Positions 44,640 to 56,479 of a stretch of 64,000 nucleotides of DNA are shown piece after piece. Positions within the stretch are counted from its first letter, which is position 1; each line of letters opens with the position of its first letter. A program made the position numbers and the translations under genes. Under the pieces are notes generated by a model that was not told the DNA's origin, did not search any database, and saw only the letters and a list, made by a program, of their open reading frames with translations. The stretch comes from Heterobilharzia americana (taxonomy: Eukaryota > Platyhelminthes > Trematoda > Strigeidida > Schistosomatidae), in contig OX104127.1 of the NCBI GenBank assembly GCA_944470555.2, positions 56,018,140-56,082,139 on the forward strand. Direction: 5' to 3'.

Positions 44640-47600
44640 CCTTCACTTCCTGATACCAACTTCCTTAATTTCTCATTCTGAGGCCAGCGAAACCTACTTT
44701 CTTGTCTTCAAAGACACCACCATCGATTTCAACGTCCGAACTCTAGGCCAAATCGAACAACAGGCACTGCTTCGCAGAACTCAGGAATCTTGAACCGTGG
44801 ATGTATGCTGTATCTCTGAGAAACGTATACAGGATCTGAGTGTGTCGATTAAATTGGTCTCACTAGAGTATTGGGATGAGTTTTAAGAAGTTACTTTACG
44901 AGTATTCGGAAACTCAGTGGCTAGCTCTCGTGAACTTGGTGATGAAGGTATAGCATTGAGTTGGAGAGCAGAAAGTATACTCGTCCTCATAATACCAATT
45001 AAGAGCCATCTGTGTGCCATTCGACTGCATGAATCCGTAGTGACTGCGAAGAATCATGAGACTAACTAATGCCTGTTCGTCACCTCCACCAACGCGCTCA
45101 AAAGCTGTCAATTTTAAGATATGATATCACCAGGTGACTCCACTACTAAGATAGAAAAACTGAGACAGACAGAAAGTCATATTGGACGTATCTACAGAAT
45201 TTCACGCCAGCAAACCGATAAAAATGATCATCGGTTGAAACTTTTTCTGACAACCACTTGTTTCTTACTGACACTTACTTTAGGCACAAGGAAAGACAGT
45301 ATCTCACAAGGTGTCCGCCTACATCAAACCAATAATGGACATAAATAGATAATACTGCTATAGACCGTCGTTGGAAAGGATTGGTATAGAAATGTCGATC
45401 TTTCCGGGATACCTGTTTGGTCTCTGGCTACGCGTTAGTATAGTTACCTATATATTTGGGCCTTACTGAACACAAGAGGTAGCGTGCAACTTTGGTATGT
45501 TGCATTAGAACACGATGAAGTCATGCAACTATTTAGGGAGGAGATAATCAGTCATTTATCCAGATGCAGAAACATTTCTCATACTCTTGAACAGCGGCAT
45601 TATATTTAGTCTGCTACAGAAACAGAAACAAAGACAGTTAGTAACTGATATCCAAAAGGTGAGAAAACGTCATTGGATTTCCGCGATGTCATCATAACTG
45701 ATTGATATGAGAAGACCCATTTCGACAGGCTCTAATCCTAATGAGGAGTGTAAGTATCTTACACGTAAACTGTTCAAGTCTTCGAAATAATCGTTAGCTG
45801 TAGTGGGTGGCGAAAGTGAAGTAGACGGAGGAAGCATGAACATCAAGTAGTACTTGTCAACTGTTTTAGGCTTATTAAGGATACAGGAGAGAATAAAATA
45901 ATAGTTAGTGAGACTATCACCGAGAAGGCTGGAACAGCAATAACCTCTCAGGACAGACGGCTAGAATTTTAAGTAGAATACTTTGAAGGAAATTTCAACT
46001 AGTCAACAGCAATTTTTGTTGTCCAGTATCCAGTCTGAACCCAAATAAGTTGTAGATGTCAGTCTTCTAATTGTCGTCGAAGTTAAAAATGCTGCTCGAA
46101 ACCGGAAACTATGCAATGCAGCAGAACGTTACAGTTTTCTATCAGCCGATTATACGGATGAAGGTAAGAAACTTCTGAAAAGAGATTAGCGGAGATATCG
46201 GGTAGCGTATAAGGATCAGAGGTAGTGACATCAGACTGGCCTACTCAACTAATCACTCCACTCTACAGGAAGGAAAAGAAGTTTTCTTGTGATAATAGTG
46301 GGGAAATCAGTTTGACTTATATAGTGTCCAAGATCCTTGGTTCCATATTTATGCGACACCTAACTGGAGCTCGAAAACAACAAACTAGGGAAAACCAGCC
46401 AGTTTTCAGACCTGAATAAGAATGCATCGATCATATTTTCACCCTCTAACAGCTTTGAGAACGCAGGCATACTTATGGCTGCCGACGCTCATTATATTTC
46501 CCACCAGAAGACGGCATCTGACTCTATCCGTAATGAGATGTCACAGTTTATGACTATGAAGGGAGAACAAAACAAGTATTTAACGCTAGTCAAAGCTCTT
46601 TATAGGAACTGAGGAATATGTCTGAAGGTTTATGGAGAGCTGCAATCGTAACTGACAACAACTAATGATGTCTTTTTCGATTTCGTTACAGACGCACCAA
46701 TATACCCAACCTTAGATATATCTGACTTCACAGAAATTGACCTAACCCGTGGAACGTGTCTCCCTGACCTGGAGTAACCAGATGATATTGCTATGGAATA
46801 TGGGGATGGTGACAAAATGACGGGTCCTCTGAACTCGTTCAGCAAAAATTTGAGTACATTTGATTTACACTTCAGAGCTGTCCAATGTAAGATAATGCTT
46901 CAGGGCTGGTTTACAACTATTTCAGGTCTAAGGATTGGAGTTGATGTAGCAGAAAGTTTAGTTTGCTTCACTCACTTGGGGAGTTGCATTAAAATGAACA
47001 GGCTGGATGATGACGAAATTTTTGCCCCGATGTAGAAGGCATTTGCTTGCTAACGTCATTTCTGACACCGTCAAGCAATTCGACTATCTGCTAAAGGACT
47101 AGAATACTGCGCTGTAATTTATTATCGACTGTTATACGGCTGTGAGAAACTGCCGCTGAAAATGAAAGACAAGAAGAGATTACAGGTCTTCGACAGCATT
47201 GTTTGCATATGAGAACAATGCAGGAGTTGGGAAAAATCTGCTAGGTAAGGAAGGAATGCTGATCGATGAAGCTGTGAACCTGAGCTAGCTTGGATAAGTG
47301 TTACGCCTGCTGAGTTACCGCCTACCTCGATGTGAGGTGCTTAGAGAAGTTGAGGCTCAGTATGAACAGACTAAGAGGTGGTGTCAGTGCATGAAGTCTC
47401 TGCCTCCTGGTCTTAGCTGTTTAGAGAGGTATACACTACTTGGTTCAGATCCTTGAGATGACAGAAATCAGTGGTTGAAGAAACTTGTTGACACTGGCTA
47501 GAAATTAGTCACAGTGAATTATATCCACTCACTCTTTAGTATCTCTCAACTAGCCTTCAGTTTCCAGTTTGCTATCCTTCCATACAATTTTATCCATTTT

Positions 47601-47760
47601 TACATCACCTATTCTCCACCCATTTGTTCTTTTACACGCCACTGTGAACCGATGTACTTTTGTTCAAGGCTCCATAATGTTTTTGTCTGTACATCAGTAA
47701 AGTATTTTGACTTATTTATCTCACAGTCTACAGATGAGAAAAGCCTATTTTATTTGTTTT
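44640..47760 (+). pseudogene. RTE family 2, long decayed copy (endonuclease to 3' UTR)
   Basis: Endonuclease start FNVRTLGQIEQQALLRRT near 44740, endonuclease remnants to 45350, RT fingers with ISLTYIVSKILGSIFMRHL near 46305, YLGSCI-type HLGSCIKMNRLDDDEI near 46975, LLYGCEKLPLKMKD near 47130, and a 3' UTR to about 47760. Stops and indels are everywhere. Confidence 0.7.
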
Positions 47761-48344
47761 AGATAACAAGCCCTTAGTCTTTGTTTATCATTCCTTCAAA
47801 ACGTTATTTTTTGGTTTATCTTTAATAGGCATGCCTTATCAAGCTTTAGAAATAACCGAAGAGTAAGCTAACATTGTCTAATCATTTTTGTCTCTAATAA
47901 TTGCTCAGTACTTTCTCAGTTTTAACGTTTCTTCTTGGCTGTTTCATCAACAGCCTAGGTGGCTTTATCAGTATTGACTTTGTACACGAACCTGAGCTAC
48001 AAATCTTTTCCACTATGTTTGTTCATAAGCGTGAAACAAGAAAGCATAAAGTTTACGTATTTTGTTATAATTTTAAATAACTTTACCATCTTATTTGTCA
48101 TAAATGGTTTCAGAAAGCCATAGGAAAGCTGTTACTTTCCTAGTAGTTGCATTTTTTCATAAGATTATAGTTACGATAATTTCGTTAGAATGACTATAAG
48201 ACAGAATATTACACAGCTAATCTATTGAACGTTTATCTCATCATTAGAAGCACTTATGCAGGATTTTCCGGATTTAATCAACAGACATTTTGTCTATAAC
48301 ACTTTAATTCTCCCATAAACACATTTACTCTGGAAGATAGATTC
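47761..48344. other. Nothing recognised
   Basis: AT-rich intron. Confidence 0.45.
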
Positions 48345-48875
48345 GATCGAAGAAGGGCGACCTAAGTCTTTGCAAGAACTGGCACGGAATGATGCTGCTG
48401 TCCACCCCAAGCAAAATATTAAGCCGGATTTTCAACACCAATATCAGTCAAGTCAGTGCTGCTATATAGCTCAGAAACTGCTGTTGCCTAAGTTGACTCG
48501 TTAGTGAAGATCAGATGGTCAGGATAATAAGAATAAGCAACAAGTAACTCTGGCTGGCTGGCAACGAACCTATCACCTAACAAATATGCAGAAGAAAGTG
48601 AAGACGGATTGGATTGTGCATACACTGAGAAGACCATTCGGGGACATTACATGCTGGGCTACGCTCCTGAGTGGAGCTCAGATGGGAAACGACTAGTTTG
48701 GTGTCTGCGGTGACAGTGACATGGAGGAGATCTTGTGAGGGAGAAATGGGAGCTTCTGGGAAGTCATGGAGCGAGGCTGAAAAGATTGCAGAGAACAGAG
48801 TGCACTGGAAACGTGCTACTGAAGTCGTATGTTCCACTAGGAACCCAAGGGACAAATAAGATATAATAATATAAT
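48345..48875 (+). mobile_element. RTE family 1 copy with internal deletion
   Basis: A short RT piece (GCAAGAACTGGCACGGAATG to CAAAATATTAAGCC) is joined at 48425 to GGATTTTCAACACCAATATC of the C-terminal region. About 900 bp of RT is missing. Ends GGAACCCAAGGGACAAATAAG. Confidence 0.82.
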
Positions 48876-49734
48876 CGATCGTAGTTAATCCTTCCTGGTG
48901 TCGAAAGATCAGATTTCCAGCCATAACTTTCATAGTCAACACATTCGAGATGTATAGCGATGCTTACTGGTGGCGCTGAAGTTTAGTAACACTAAATTGA
49001 AAAAGGACAGAAATGAGAGTACCTAAACAACTGATTCCCAACATACTGGTTGAACAGTATTATCTCTGTCTGGACGCCTGATAGTTCCGAGATCACTCCG
49101 TAGCTGGGTTGTTCATGTGTACTGCTGAAAAGTTCCTAACGAAGATGTAACGGTTGCAAGGTCCTATATAGTACTCACTGACTGAGTGAATCTTATTGGT
49201 TAGGCATAAAAATTACTTCGATGTGTATAGAGTTTCAATTGTGAAGCCGGTCAATGTTTCACCATCAGATTAACTTCGCTTTTCTAAGAATCTGCCAGTT
49301 TTTTTTCTCCTAAGCAGTGATTTTTCAGCTGTTGGTAACTCATGCAATCACTTTGAAAATGAGTTAAATCAAATGGCATTCAGATAAGTAAGAGCATGCA
49401 TGGATTTGTGTAGAAGCGATCAGTACAATATGGATGGTAACTGCCTCATATGCACTCAGCGATTGAATTCATCTTAGTAACCATACTATATATGATCAAT
49501 TTATAAGTCAGACCATGAATGTTGGGAGTTTTGCAGACTGTTTACTTGTTGATAAAGCTACAAGATATCTTCGTTATATCGGTAAATGAATAGATATTTT
49601 CTCATAATTGTGAACTAGAGATTCTATGATAATATACTTCAAGCAATGTATAAATGTTCCAAACTGTTTCATGGAATAGCACTATGAGTAAGCTCTGTTG
49701 TCTACCTATAAATTATAATAAAACTGAATTTCGA
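48876..49734. other. Nothing recognised
   Basis: AT-rich intron. Confidence 0.45.
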
Positions 49735-50140
49735 GGGAGTTGTGGGGATTTGGAAATATTTCAAGTTATTATTCATCGTAGACTGACATGAGTTGGAGGA
49801 AGAAAGAAAACCTGGGAGCACTGGACAGCTGTTTCATCTTACTACGGGATTCCTCAGCAGTGCGCACCCACGACCACGCACCACCACGGATCGAACCCGC
49901 CACCTTCAGGTTCTGTGGCCAGCACGTTACCATTGAGCTAGCCACTGGGTCAGAATCCAATTGTCCATATCTCCAACTTCTATTAGCTCACGACATAGCG
50001 CAACCGTCACCGAATGTCATCGTTGAGTAACTATCCTCACTGCTGAAAAGTCCCACACTAGAAAGAAACAGCTGTCCAGTTCTCCCAGGTTTCATTTGTT
50101 CCTGTAACTGATGTCAGTCTACGATGAATAGTAATTTGGA
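49735..50140. repeat. Back-to-back pair of family B repeats
   Basis: Minus unit 49735-50030 with intact core (49818-49863); short plus piece 50036-50140 with core CTGAAAA (dead). Confidence 0.8.
49818..49863 (-). ncRNA. Hammerhead ribozyme, family B, variant stem II
   Basis: Minus: GCACTG-CTGAGGA-ATC..GAT-GAAA-CAGCTG-TC-CAGTGC. The usual G-C next to the core in stem II is A-U, a paired change. Confidence 0.76.
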
Positions 50141-50144
50141 ATAC

Positions 50145-50400
50145 AATAAAACTGTCAGTAGTTGAGGAGTGTTTGTGACATAGCTTGAGATGGGCTACAA
50201 TGGTCCAGACGTATTTACTCTTTGACATCTAGGCCTTGAATATTTGCACTAACGGTTATCTTTAGACTGTTTACTCTCTCATTTCCCTTTATCTATCTTG
50301 ACATCGCTTTTTCTATCCATCTGCTCTCCGTATACTACTGTGATGCACTTATATCCAAGGTTCTATGTTGGTTCTGTTTGTTTATCAATTAGTAGTCTGT
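50145..50400 (+). mobile_element. RTE family 2 3' end fragment
   Basis: Starts at a degraded QWLETLxDMAQ codon block and continues through the same kind of 3' UTR seen after 47510 (TCTATCCATCTGCTCTCCGT then GATGCACTTATATCCAAGG). Confidence 0.55.
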
Positions 50401-50404
50401 GTTC

Positions 50405-50680
50405 CTCATTTATTATTATTTTTCCCTTGGTTACCTAATGGAACATACGACTTCAGTAGCATGTTTCCAGTGCAGTATCTTCTCTGCAAACATTTGAACC
50501 TGCCTCCACGATAACTCACAAGCTCTTATTTCTTCCTCACACACCATCTCTTGTATATCACCCTCACCGCAGATACCCAACTAGTCGTTTCCCATCTAGG
50601 TTCTACTCAACAGCCTGGCTTAGTGCGTGATATACCCAGTCAGCCTTCTCAGTATATGCTCAATTCATCTCTACAATATG
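50405..50680 (-). mobile_element. Short RTE family 1 3' fragment
   Basis: Reversed 3' end (TTATTATTATTTTTCCCTTGG, 50408-50428) to CAGTATATGCTCAATTCATC. Lies 45 bp from the arrestin exon donor at 50725. Confidence 0.82.
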
Positions 50681-50725
50681 TTCCTCATATTTTGAAGATA
50701 TTAACTAATATTGAATTCAACTTAC

Positions 50726-51116
50726 AATTATACGGAATGGTATAGACTGTTCACCATATTTACTCTTCATTCTTGTTTGAAAAGGTATTAAATCAAAATC
50801 TTTCAATGATAGACTAAATATTCCAAATGGTTTATCATTTATTGGAGTAAATGAAATATTTTCTATAGATTCCATTTTCTTTTTCGATACCATTTAAATT
50901 TCTTCAATTTTTTTGGCCATTTCATATTATTTAATGTTGAATAAGTTTCATTGATAGGATGATTTGGCCATAAATGTTGTGTATAAATTAATAATTCTTT
51001 TTGAAAAGTTAATCCTAACACGTCTAAATCATCTCTACCATAACGATATGAACAAGTTAGTATAAGAAAGATATGATCTGTACTGTTCACATCTTTTGAT
51101 AAAGTGAGGACTCCAT
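50726..51116 (-). CDS. Arrestin exon (N-domain, finger loop), partial gene
   Basis: Exon of an arrestin, the cytosolic adaptor that binds phosphorylated G-protein-coupled receptors. Read on the minus strand it starts after a pyrimidine-rich acceptor ending CTTTCTAG, and its first two bases complete a split codon. The frame gives GVLTLSKDVNSTDHIFLIL, then LTCSYRYGRDDLDVLGLTF, which matches the arrestin finger-loop signature (YGREDLDVLGLTF in animal arrestins). The exon ends with MKSKYGEQSIPFRII just before a GTAAGT donor, matching the arrestin segment that runs through KKLGEHAYPFTFEI. The two halves are in different frames: a stop at 50863-50865 closes the first. One extra A in the A-run at 50880-50884 (T-run on plus) would join them and make the exon end in phase 0, as the next exon requires. 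About 50 more residues lie between finger loop and helix I than in vertebrate arrestins. Recognition is firm; the frameshift may be an assembly error or real decay. Confidence 0.88.
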
Positions 51117-51149
51117 CTAGAAAGAGAAAAACAAAAAATATATTGAATT

Positions 51150-51465
51150 TCGAAGAGGGTTATGGAGATTTGGAAATATTTCAACTTGTTATGCATTGTA
51201 GACTGATATCAGTTGGAGGAACAAAGGAAACCTGGGAGAACTGGACAGTTGCTTCGTCCTGGTGTGGAACTCCTCAGCAGTGCGCAACCAAGACCCCATA
51301 CTACCACGGATAGAACCTACGACTTTCAGGTTCCATGGTGGGGTCTTGGATGCTTACTGTTGAGGAGTCCCATACTAGTCAGACGAAACAGCTGTCTAGT
51401 TCTCCTAGGTTTCATTTGTTCCTCCAACTGATGCAAGTCTACGATGAATAAAAACTTGAGATAAA
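51150..51465. repeat. Back-to-back pair of family B repeats
   Basis: Outer arms GATTTGGAAATATTTCAACT (left) and its complement-like CTTGAGATAAAAT (right). The left ribozyme has GAAG, the right has core TTGAGGA; both probably dead. Lies 35 bp from the arrestin exon acceptor. Confidence 0.78.
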
Positions 51466-51589
51466 ATATTATTTTAAGAAGAAATTAAAGAGATAGACTA
51501 TCAGTCTAATGGGATAAACTAGTTTATGAAACTTGATAGTATCATAAATTCTGTTAGGATTTCGATAATACTATTCAATTTGAAAGAGC

Positions 51590-51713
51590 TCCTTTTATTA
51601 TTTACTGATAAGGTTCATTTCACTTTTGAAGGTGAACACTGTCGGTAAATTGATGGTGTAGCCATAGGGAGTCCATTAGGACCGTTATTAGCTGACGTAT
51701 ATATGTGACATAC
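51590..51713 (+). pseudogene. PLE-E RT motif B, left of an RTE insertion
   Basis: HFTFEGEHC, stop, IDGVAIGSPLGPLLADVYM (51640-51710). This is PLE motif B (IDGVAMGSPLGP.LA). The reading resumes after the RTE at 55088 with ELTAQDLFTN. Confidence 0.8.
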
Positions 51714-51722
51714 TGAACTAAC

Positions 51723-54700
51723 CTCGCCTGGTTAACTAGTTCACTAGTACTAACCGGTCATAAGCCCCGGTAAAGAAGGAAGGTTGGGCATAGGGCTAGC
51801 AACCTTAACCCGTAAAACAAATCTAACCGCTAAACAAACTTCAAAGCACAAGCAAAATATAAAAAATAATAACAAACTTATTCCTCGCTGGAATCGGAGA
51901 GGCGAAATGACGCCAGTTGGTGAAAGCCTTCGGGAAGCCAATTGGCCGATATGTCTCCTCTTGATGAAAGCGAAAGTAAACGTGGGGACATGGAATGTCC
52001 ACACAAAGTTTTAACCTAGCAAGGCAGCTTAGATTGCAAAAGAGATGATAAGGTATGGCAGAGAAGTGCTTGGAATTTGCTAAAGTAGATGGAATGGAAG
52101 CGGACTCTCCAAACTGTCAACTGGAAAGAAGTCAATAATCTACTCCGATATTGCCACCAGATGACAACCACGAGCAAACTGAATTCTGAAGTGGCTATCA
52201 TGATGTCCTCAAGAGCATCGAAGGCTCTCATGCAGTGGGAACCAATCTCCTCCTGCAGGATCATGACAGCAAGATTCAACTCAAAAGGAAGGAAGGTCAC
52301 AATCATACAATGCTGAGCTATGCACCTACAAATAATGCAGAGCAAGAGAAAAAGGAAGAATTCTATAGACAACTTCAATCAACACTGGACAAGACACCAC
52401 TCAACTTGGCGATATCAAAATTGTGATGGGAGACATGAATGCCAAACTGGGAGGGGACAACACAGGAAGAGAACTAACCATGGGTCGAGAAGCGCTCAGT
52501 GAGGTGATGAACGAGAATGGAGAATTGTTTGCAGAATTCTGTGCATTCAATGATTAGGTGATTGGAGGCAGTGTGTTCAAGCACAAGGATATCCACAAAG
52601 CGAGTGACATGGATTTCACCAGATGGACACACTAAAAATCAGATCAACTTTATCTCAATCTCGAAAAAATAGAGACGCAGTCTACTTGACACAAGGTAAA
52701 GAAGAGGAGCAGATGTAGGTTCACACCACTCACCATCTATTGCAAATAACCTATCTTTAAAATCAAGTTGAAAGCCTTCAAACAAGCTGGTGATAGGCCA
52801 CAGTTCAAATTCAACACTCAGAACAGAAACTGAGGGACGAAACTACAAAGGAAATCCTAACGTCAGTCATCAAGACAAAATGGGAGATATTGAGCAACAT
52901 CCCTAAAGAAACCTGTGTGGATGAGCACTGGAACTCTTTGAAAGCTATGTGGAAAGAAACTTGCATAACCGTATTAGGAAAGAAGAAGAAAGAAGATAAG
53001 GGGTGAATCTCGACGGACACATGTGAGCTGATAGAGCAAGGAGAGGAGGATGGTGAAACAGAAGACAAACCAGTGCAAGCATGAACGACGAGAAGAGGAG
53101 CTGAGTACAATGTATAAAACACTGGACAAAGAAGTGAAGAAGAGTGCACGAAAAGACAAAAGACACTTTCACAACACACTAGCAAGTAAAGCAGAACAGG
53201 CTGCAGGTAACAGGAGAGACCTGAGAACATTGTATCAGATAACCAGGTTACTATCTGGCAGGGAACAGATCAACACAGATGAAACCAATAAACGATGATG
53301 AAGAAAATTTAATTACCAAAGAAGAGAAACAAAGGAAGCGATGGGCTGACCACTTTAAAAAGCTCTTGAATCGATCACCACTTGCACTTCGTCCGGAAAT
53401 ACCACCAGCAGCCTAGACACGGAACTACAAGTGAACACAAGCCCTCCAACGAAAGTCGAAGTCCTGAACGCCAAGTGCGGGAAAGCAGCACGGATGGAAT
53501 CCCACCAGGAGCACTGAGAACAGACACAGAGACAACAGCGGACATGCTCACATCACTATTGTAGAAGGTCTGGAAGGAAGGAAAGGTACCTACCTATTGA
53601 CTGGAAGAAGGGCTACCTTGTCAAACTCCCGAAGAAGGGAGACCTCAGTGTTTGCAAGAACTGGCGCGGAATCACCCTCCTATCCACCCCAAGCAAAATA
53701 TTAGGCCACATCATTCTGGAGAGACATAAGGATGCACTGCATTCAAAATTACGACCGGAACAGGCCGGCTGGATTCAGGAAGTATAAATCAGGTGCGGAC
53801 AAAATCGCAACGCTACACTACGCATCATCATAGAACAGAGTATAGAATAGCAGTCAATTCTATCACCCTACCTCAACTTCATCGACTCTGAAAAGGCATT
53901 CCACAGCGTTGACCGACAAGTAATTTGGTAGTTGCTTCAACACTATGGAGTACTACAAACCTTTATCAACCTCGTTCAAAAGCTACGTGTCATATGATGA
54001 GGCTACACGCCAAGTGATTCACAATGGGAAGCTCAGTGATGCATTTGAAGTGAAGACAGGAGTGAAACAAGGCTGCCGCCTACTATCACCCATGATATTC
54101 CTGATTCTGGTGGACTGGATCATGTAGCAAACAGTAAGGGGAGAGATGAGGGGATAAGCTAGACATGGGAAAAGATCCTAGAAGATTTGGATTTCACCGA
54201 TGATGATTTATGTCTAGTGTCACACAAACTTGAAGACGAAAACTAACAAGTTGACAGAAGAGGAAGGGCAACAAAGGAAGACGGGACTTCGAGTGAATGT
54301 AGAGAGGACAGAGGTGTTGAAGATACCCAACCAACCCAAAACAACAACAACAACTAGCTTCAGTCACCATCAACTCGAGAAACGTAAAGGGCGTAGCCTG
54401 TTTCACCTACCCACCTACCTAAGCAAGGCAGCATCCTTTCAACTACAGACGGCACAGGCATAGACGAGGACGTCAAAGCCAGCCAGGATCGGAAAGACAG
54501 CAAGACAGGTGTTGATCAACCTGAAACCAGTGTGGAGATCTTCTTCACTGTAGTCAGCATAAATTGTGAACAAGATCTGGATTTTCAACACCAATATCAG
54601 TCGTTAGTGCTTCTATGTGATGGTTGAGAGACTTGGCGCGTTATGAAAAGTATTTCCACCAAGCTACAGATATTCAGTAACAGCTGCCTACGCCGGCCCA

Positions 54701-55087
54701 CTCGTTAGTGAAGATCAGATGGCCAGGATAATAAGAATAAGCAAGAAGGAACTCACTGTGGCAACTAACCAACGAAGCAAGAACCTATCGCTCAACAAAT
54801 ATGCAGAAGGAAGTGGAGATGGATTGGATTAGGCATGCAATGAGAAGACCATTCAGGGACATCACGCACTGGGCCAGGCCCTTGAGTAGAACCCAGATGG
54901 GAAGCGACGAGTTAGGCGTCCCAGCTGGGGATGACATGCAGGAGATGGTGTGTGAGGAAGAAATAAGAGCTTGTAGGCTGCCGTGGAGCCAGGTTCAAAC
55001 GTTTGCAGAGAAAAGAGTGTAATGGAGACTCGCTACTGAAGCCCTATTTTCCATTAGGAACCCAAGGGACAAATAAGAATAATAACA
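51723..55087 (+). pseudogene. Decayed near-full-length RTE family 1 copy
   Basis: It begins with the same 5' leader as the intact element (CTCGCCTGGTTAACTAG) and ends in AAATAAGAATAATAA. Endonuclease and RT segments follow in the same order (VNVGTWNVHT near 51978, GRKVTIIQC near 52290, KNWRGITLLSTPSKIL near 53660, GVKQGCRLLSPMIF near 54058, a FTDDD-type catalytic site near 54195). Many stops and small indels break the frame, and several short insertions are duplicated bases. The 9-bp flank TGAACTAAC occurs at 51714-51722 and 55088-55096. It is inserted in a plus-strand PLE-E. Confidence 0.9.
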
Positions 55088-55237
55088 TGAACTAACAGCT
55101 CAAGATTTATTCACCAATGTCGCATTCTATTAAATGTATGTGGATGATATCTTTGTAATCTGTGACACACAGATGAGGATGCCAAGGTTTTTTTATAAAA
55201 AGACTTAATACCGTAGATTATCATATCAGTCTGATAT

Positions 55238-55852
55238 GTGAGGAAGAAAAACACCATCAACTTGCATTTCTTGATATACTCTTGTGCCCAGAGGGAAGAA
55301 GAATCTATGAGACGATCAATATACAGGAAGCCTAATTGGACAGGACAGTATTTGAATTTCTATAGTTTTTATCCGATGAAATATAAGAGAGGCTTAGTAA
55401 GATGCTTGTTAAATAGACACCAACGTATTTGTACATTTGATACAATGGATGATGAGAATAAATTTTTGACAGGCACTCTAATGGAAAACTGTTATCCAAT
55501 ACAGTTTATCAACCATTGTAAAAAACAGCTGACCTCGAAGCTTATAATTTCCTCGGTCCCGAAGAAAAACACAGAGGAAAAGAGTAGTATGATATTGAAG
55601 CAGAGATTAAAATCTGTTGTAACTAAAACATATGATGCAGCTCAGCTTATCATTGTTGAAACGATAAAACACCTGCTTCGCCACAAACCTCAATTTCGTA
55701 TAAATGATTACGTCTTACCCCGTTGTGTTTATCAATTTATATGTATGTGTGGGCACATATACGTAAGGAGGAATAATCGTTCAATGCAGACTAGGATGGG
55801 TGAATACATACCCAAATGGCTTAGAAAGCAATTCAGCACACACAAACATTGA
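55238..55852 (+). pseudogene. PLE-E RT thumb and GIY-YIG part, open 204 codons
   Basis: SMRRSIYRKPNWTGQYLNFY near 55305 and YPMKYKRGLVRCLLNRHQRI near 55370 are typical PLE thumb motifs. VYQFICMCGHIYVRRNNRSM then QTRMGEYIPKW near 55730-55820 is the GIY-YIG domain (active form C.CG..YIGRT.R.L..R..EH). The second glycine and the glutamate of EH are changed (YVRRN, GEY), so the nuclease is doubtful. A frame change after 55850 leads to NHRVNAKTAFKILYRNNQGR (55908-55967) and the protein end. Confidence 0.82.
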
Positions 55853-56150
55853 TAAGTCCAGGTGACAGACATCCATCGTCATCTATAACAAAACATCTTC
55901 ATTGAAATGAATCACAGGGTTAATGCGAAAACAGCCTTCAAGATATTATACAGGAATAATCAGGGGCGCATACTGAAGTTTGCCGAAGCGTTAGGCATTT
56001 GTAAAAACCTAAGCCCCCGCTGTGCGTTGTTTCACTTAATTTACCTTGGTAATCCTTGGCAATCTGATTATATTACCAAGACTAGTGTCACAACCTTTTC
56101 ATATTCAACATGTATTTGACCTTTAATTTTCATATATAAATTGACAAGTA

Positions 56151-56203
56151 AGTGTGTGATCAGATTGTTCGAAATGTATTGCGCAAAATACACTACACAC
56201 ATT
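56151..56203 (+). ncRNA. Hammerhead-like motif in PLE-E terminal segment
   Basis: AGTGT-GTGATCA-GATTGTTC-GAAA-TGTATT(loop)AATACA, then CTACACACATT. Same swapped core with the normal GAAA box and a 6-bp stem III. The cleavage-site bases are CU instead of UC. Confidence 0.5.
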
Positions 56204-56264
56204 TTTTCAAATAATCTTCGTCTTCTACTAGCGTTATCAAAATTTATTAAAGAGACTAGTTTGT

Positions 56265-56420
56265 ATAGTAATGATAGGCAATGGAATCCAAGATACGCAT
56301 TTCGTCCTACTCTGGGGATTCATCAGCTGGATGTACCTGTTGGCTCCCAGTGAGTATGTTGTTCCCACAGAGGTGTAATATAAGTAATAATACTAAAGGA
56401 ACTAATTGTTTCAAATTTTT
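56265..56420 (-). repeat. Partial family A repeat with nearly intact hammerhead
   Basis: Minus strand 56332-56286: ATCCAG-CTGATGA, stem II ATCC/GGAC (first pair A-C), GAAA, ATC cleavage site, TTGGAT. One mismatch next to the core in stem II. Confidence 0.75.
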
Positions 56421-56479
56421 GTTAGGATTATTAGTTTTTGGGCATTAAATTAAACCATTTTAGACTCATCTAGAGATGA

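Larger units (their letters stand above)
55097..56255 (+). mobile_element. PLE-E remainder: RT catalytic site, GIY-YIG region, 3' terminal repeat
   Basis: Starts where the PLE was interrupted by the decayed RTE. It contains an MYVDDIFVICDTQ catalytic motif near 55138, a 204-codon open stretch and the 3' terminal segment with a hammerhead-like motif (56151-56203). Its last part is shared with 44006-44170. Confidence 0.82.

Noticed and set aside
55238..55852. 204-codon frame as a host gene.
   Set aside because: Thumb and GIY-YIG motifs identify a PLE protein fragment; upstream RT motifs are in the same element.
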